From Listeria ivanovii subsp. londoniensis (GTDB taxonomy: Bacteria > Bacillota > Bacilli > Lactobacillales > Listeriaceae), in assembly GCF_000763495.1 (NCBI RefSeq), contig NZ_CP009576.1, positions 186,001 to 250,000 of the forward strand: 64,000 bases of DNA, given 5' to 3'. Below, in pieces: positions 61,937 to 64,000 of the stretch; position 1 is the stretch's first letter; the number at the start of each line of letters is the position of its first letter. A program made the position numbers and the translations under genes. The notes under the pieces are model-generated. The model had not been told where the DNA came from. It saw only the letters and a program-made list of their open reading frames with translations, and did not search any database.

Positions 61937-62794
61937 ATGAATATAGTTATTGCATTAATTCCAGCAGTTATGTGGGGGATTATGCCACTAGTTGTTTCAA
62001 AAATTGGCGGAAAACCACGGCAACAAATTATCGGAACAACTTTTGGCGCATTGCTTTTCGCAATCGGCGTTTTTATTTTTACAAATCCAGAATACACAAC
62101 AACGATTTTAATTGCTAGTTTTGTTTCGGGGGCATTTTGGAGTTTAGGTCAGATGAATCAATTCCGTGCCTTCACCCAAGTTGGTGTATCAAAAACAATG
62201 CCGCTTTCGACGGGGATGCAATTAGTTGGAACATCACTTTTTGGGGTTTTTGCTTTTCATGAGTGGGGCACAACATCGAAATTAGTTATTGGATTTTCAG
62301 CATTAGCACTTATTATTTTTGGGATATTTTTAACAAGTTATCAACAACATAAAGATGAAAATTCCGGACAAAATATGAAAAAAGGACTTATTACTCTAGT
62401 TATTTCATCCGTTGGTTATGTTGGATATGTTGTGATTACGCAATGGTTTAATATTAGTGGTTGGGACGCAATTTTACCGCAAGCAGTGGGGATGGTTGTC
62501 GCTGGGCTATTATTTTCCATTAAATCATCTGAAAAACGGTTTACAAAGCAAACTTGGCTAAATATGATTCCGGGTGTTATGTGGGCTACCGGTAACTTAG
62601 CGCTATTATTCTCTAATAAATTAGTCGGAATCGCAACTGGATTTTCGCTTTCTCAAATGGGCGTGGTTATTTCGACCATTGGGGGCATTCTTTTCCTAGG
62701 TGAGAAAAAGACGAAGAAAGAGTTGGTTCTTGTTATTATCGGTGTTATTTTAGTAATTATCGGTGGAACAATGATTGGAATTGCCAAAAGTTAA
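61937..62794 (+). CDS. Sugar uptake protein, GRP/DMT family (GlcU-like)
   Basis: 285 residues, ten membrane helices. [20 protein letters not shown], then [34 protein letters not shown] are signatures of the glucose/ribose porter family (B. subtilis GlcU, lactococcal RbsU-like). It is a proton-driven, PTS-independent sugar uptake protein. GGGGGG lies 8 bases before ATG. It is a close paralogue of the next gene. Confidence 0.88.
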   Translation: MNIVIALIPAVMWGIMPLVVSKIGGKPRQQIIGTTFGALLFAIGVFIFTNPEYTTTILIASFVSGAFWSLGQMNQFRAFTQVGVSKTMPLSTGMQLVGTSLFGVFAFHEWGTTSKLVIGFSALALIIFGIFLTSYQQHKDENSGQNMKKGLITLVISSVGYVGYVVITQWFNISGWDAILPQAVGMVVAGLLFSIKSSEKRFTKQTWLNMIPGVMWATGNLALLFSNKLVGIATGFSLSQMGVVISTIGGILFLGEKKTKKELVLVIIGVILVIIGGTMIGIAKS

Positions 62795-62809
62795 TTTTAG
62801 TATAAAACT

Positions 62810-62838
62810 AAGTGCGGGAAACTTTCCCGTACTTTTTT
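62810..62838 (+). terminator. Terminator between the two sugar-uptake genes
   Basis: AAGTGCGGGAAA pairs with TTTCCCGTACTT (one mismatch), followed by T run; the two paralogues are therefore separate units. Confidence 0.85.
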
Positions 62839-62949
62839 AGTGCTCTCTTTTTCATAAACAACGCTTGTACCCTCTATCTTCTTCTTGTTATTTCCGCTAT
62901 AATAAAGTAATTGAAAACCATCATAAAAGCCAACAAGGAGGATAACGAT

Positions 62950-63813
62950 TTGAATATAATGATTGCGCTGATTCCTGCGTTACTTTGGGGAACAGTACCG
63001 CTACTTATTACTAAGTTCGGCGGTTCAACAAGGCAACAAACAATGGGAATGACACTTGGGGCGTTAATTTTTGCAGTAATCGTTTTTTTCTTTACAGACC
63101 CGGTTTATACACTCAAAACAGTCGGCATTAGTTTTTTGACAGGGTGTTTATGGAGCGTTGGACAGATGTTTCAATTACGTGCTTTTAAAATAATTGGTGT
63201 ATCGAAAGCGATGCCGATTTCGACAGGGATGCAGTTAGTTGGAACGACGCTTTGTGGTGTTATTTTATTTCATGAATGGGATACAACATTACGAATTATA
63301 CTTGGTTTTATTGCTCTAACACTTATTGTAGGCGGAATATTCCTTACTTCTTACGCAGAAAAAGAAGAAGATGGATCAAATGCATTAAAACAAGGCTTAA
63401 TGACTTTATTGATTTCATCAGCGGGTTATGTGGGGCTAGTTGTGCTCATTCAAGGCTTTAAAATTGATGGCATTAATGCGATTTTACCACAAGCAATTGG
63501 GATGGTTTTAAGTGCGCTAATTATGACAAGTAGCGGCGGAACTGAAAAACGAATCAATAAACGGACACTGCTGTTAGTTATTCCAGGGATCATTTGGGCG
63601 GCAGGTAATGTTGCGATGGTACATGCTAATCAACTTGTGGGAGTGGCAACTGGCTTTTCGCTCTCACAATTAGGGGTGGTAATTTCAACTATTGGTGGTA
63701 TTGTACTACTAAAAGAAAAGAAAACAAGAAAAGAAATGATATATGTCATTGTAGGCGTTGTTTTGGTTGTTCTTGGCGGAATCTTAATCGGTGTAGCAAA
63801 AGGGTTTAATTAA
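62950..63813 (+). CDS. Sugar uptake protein, GRP/DMT family (GlcU-like), second copy
   Basis: 287 residues from TTG 62950, chosen because AAGGAGG is 8 bases upstream and the resulting [14 protein letters not shown] aligns with the N-terminus of the paralogue before it. It keeps the [34 protein letters not shown] signature and ten helices. The substrate is probably glucose or a related sugar. Confidence 0.88.
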   Translation: MNIMIALIPALLWGTVPLLITKFGGSTRQQTMGMTLGALIFAVIVFFFTDPVYTLKTVGISFLTGCLWSVGQMFQLRAFKIIGVSKAMPISTGMQLVGTTLCGVILFHEWDTTLRIILGFIALTLIVGGIFLTSYAEKEEDGSNALKQGLMTLLISSAGYVGLVVLIQGFKIDGINAILPQAIGMVLSALIMTSSGGTEKRINKRTLLLVIPGIIWAAGNVAMVHANQLVGVATGFSLSQLGVVISTIGGIVLLKEKKTRKEMIYVIVGVVLVVLGGILIGVAKGFN

Positions 63814-63838
63814 TTATTTTGTTTAGCAAGAAAAATGA

Positions 63839-64000
<162 letters not shown>

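Overview
The window is a low-GC Firmicute chromosome segment whose gene content and order match Listeria of the L. monocytogenes clade. This is judged from recognised proteins (LmaDCBA, CtaP, a PdeD-like EAL protein, an RsbR paralogue, LPXTG surface proteins and the holB-ricT-yabA-trmN6-rsmI-abrB-metS block), not from a database search. No rRNA, tRNA, insertion sequence or CRISPR array was seen.

Layout. 1-11.4 kb: end of a chitinase, a short gene remnant, a carbohydrate cassette (ROK kinase, AraC regulator, GPH sugar transporter, esterase), a heterodimeric ABC exporter, a second AraC plus esterase pair, and an EAL phosphodiesterase. 11.4-23 kb: a Crp-like regulator, then a complete phage-tail bacteriocin (monocin, F-type tailocin) locus. 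This has a repressor/metallopeptidase pair, lmaDCBA, a frameshifted tail chaperone, tape measure, baseplate and receptor-binding genes, holin and amidase, and no head, terminase or integrase genes. 23-27.9 kb: a wall-anchored 5'-nucleotidase, a second IMP dehydrogenase of the Tritrichomonas type, and a YjdI/YjdJ-like pair. 27.9-31.8 kb: a SAM riboswitch controlling ctaP and two peptide/cysteine ABC permease genes. 32.1-33.5 kb: an unknown membrane protein plus secreted protein. 33.6-38.6 kb: an oligopeptide-binding lipoprotein, a Zur-boxed zinc ABC operon and a PrfA/Crp-like regulator. 38.9-42.1 kb: a nuclease-helicase (DinG/XPD type) and a HAD phosphatase. 42.3-47.6 kb: a five-gene murein-peptide recycling operon. 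47.8-56.2 kb: two LPXTG adhesins. 56.3-64 kb: an RsbR-like stressosome protein and the conserved housekeeping block, two tandem sugar-uptake paralogues and the start of metS.

The most rewarding points are the in-frame T TTT TTG -1 frameshift site in the tailocin chaperone, three matching operators between the tailocin repressor and lmaD, and three receptor-binding modules sharing one N-terminal motif. Also notable are the Tritrichomonas-like IMPDH with identical catalytic numbering, an RsbR paralogue lacking both phosphorylatable threonines, the murein-recycling operon without its own permease, and a 2009-residue LPXTG protein whose two parts differ sharply in codon composition.
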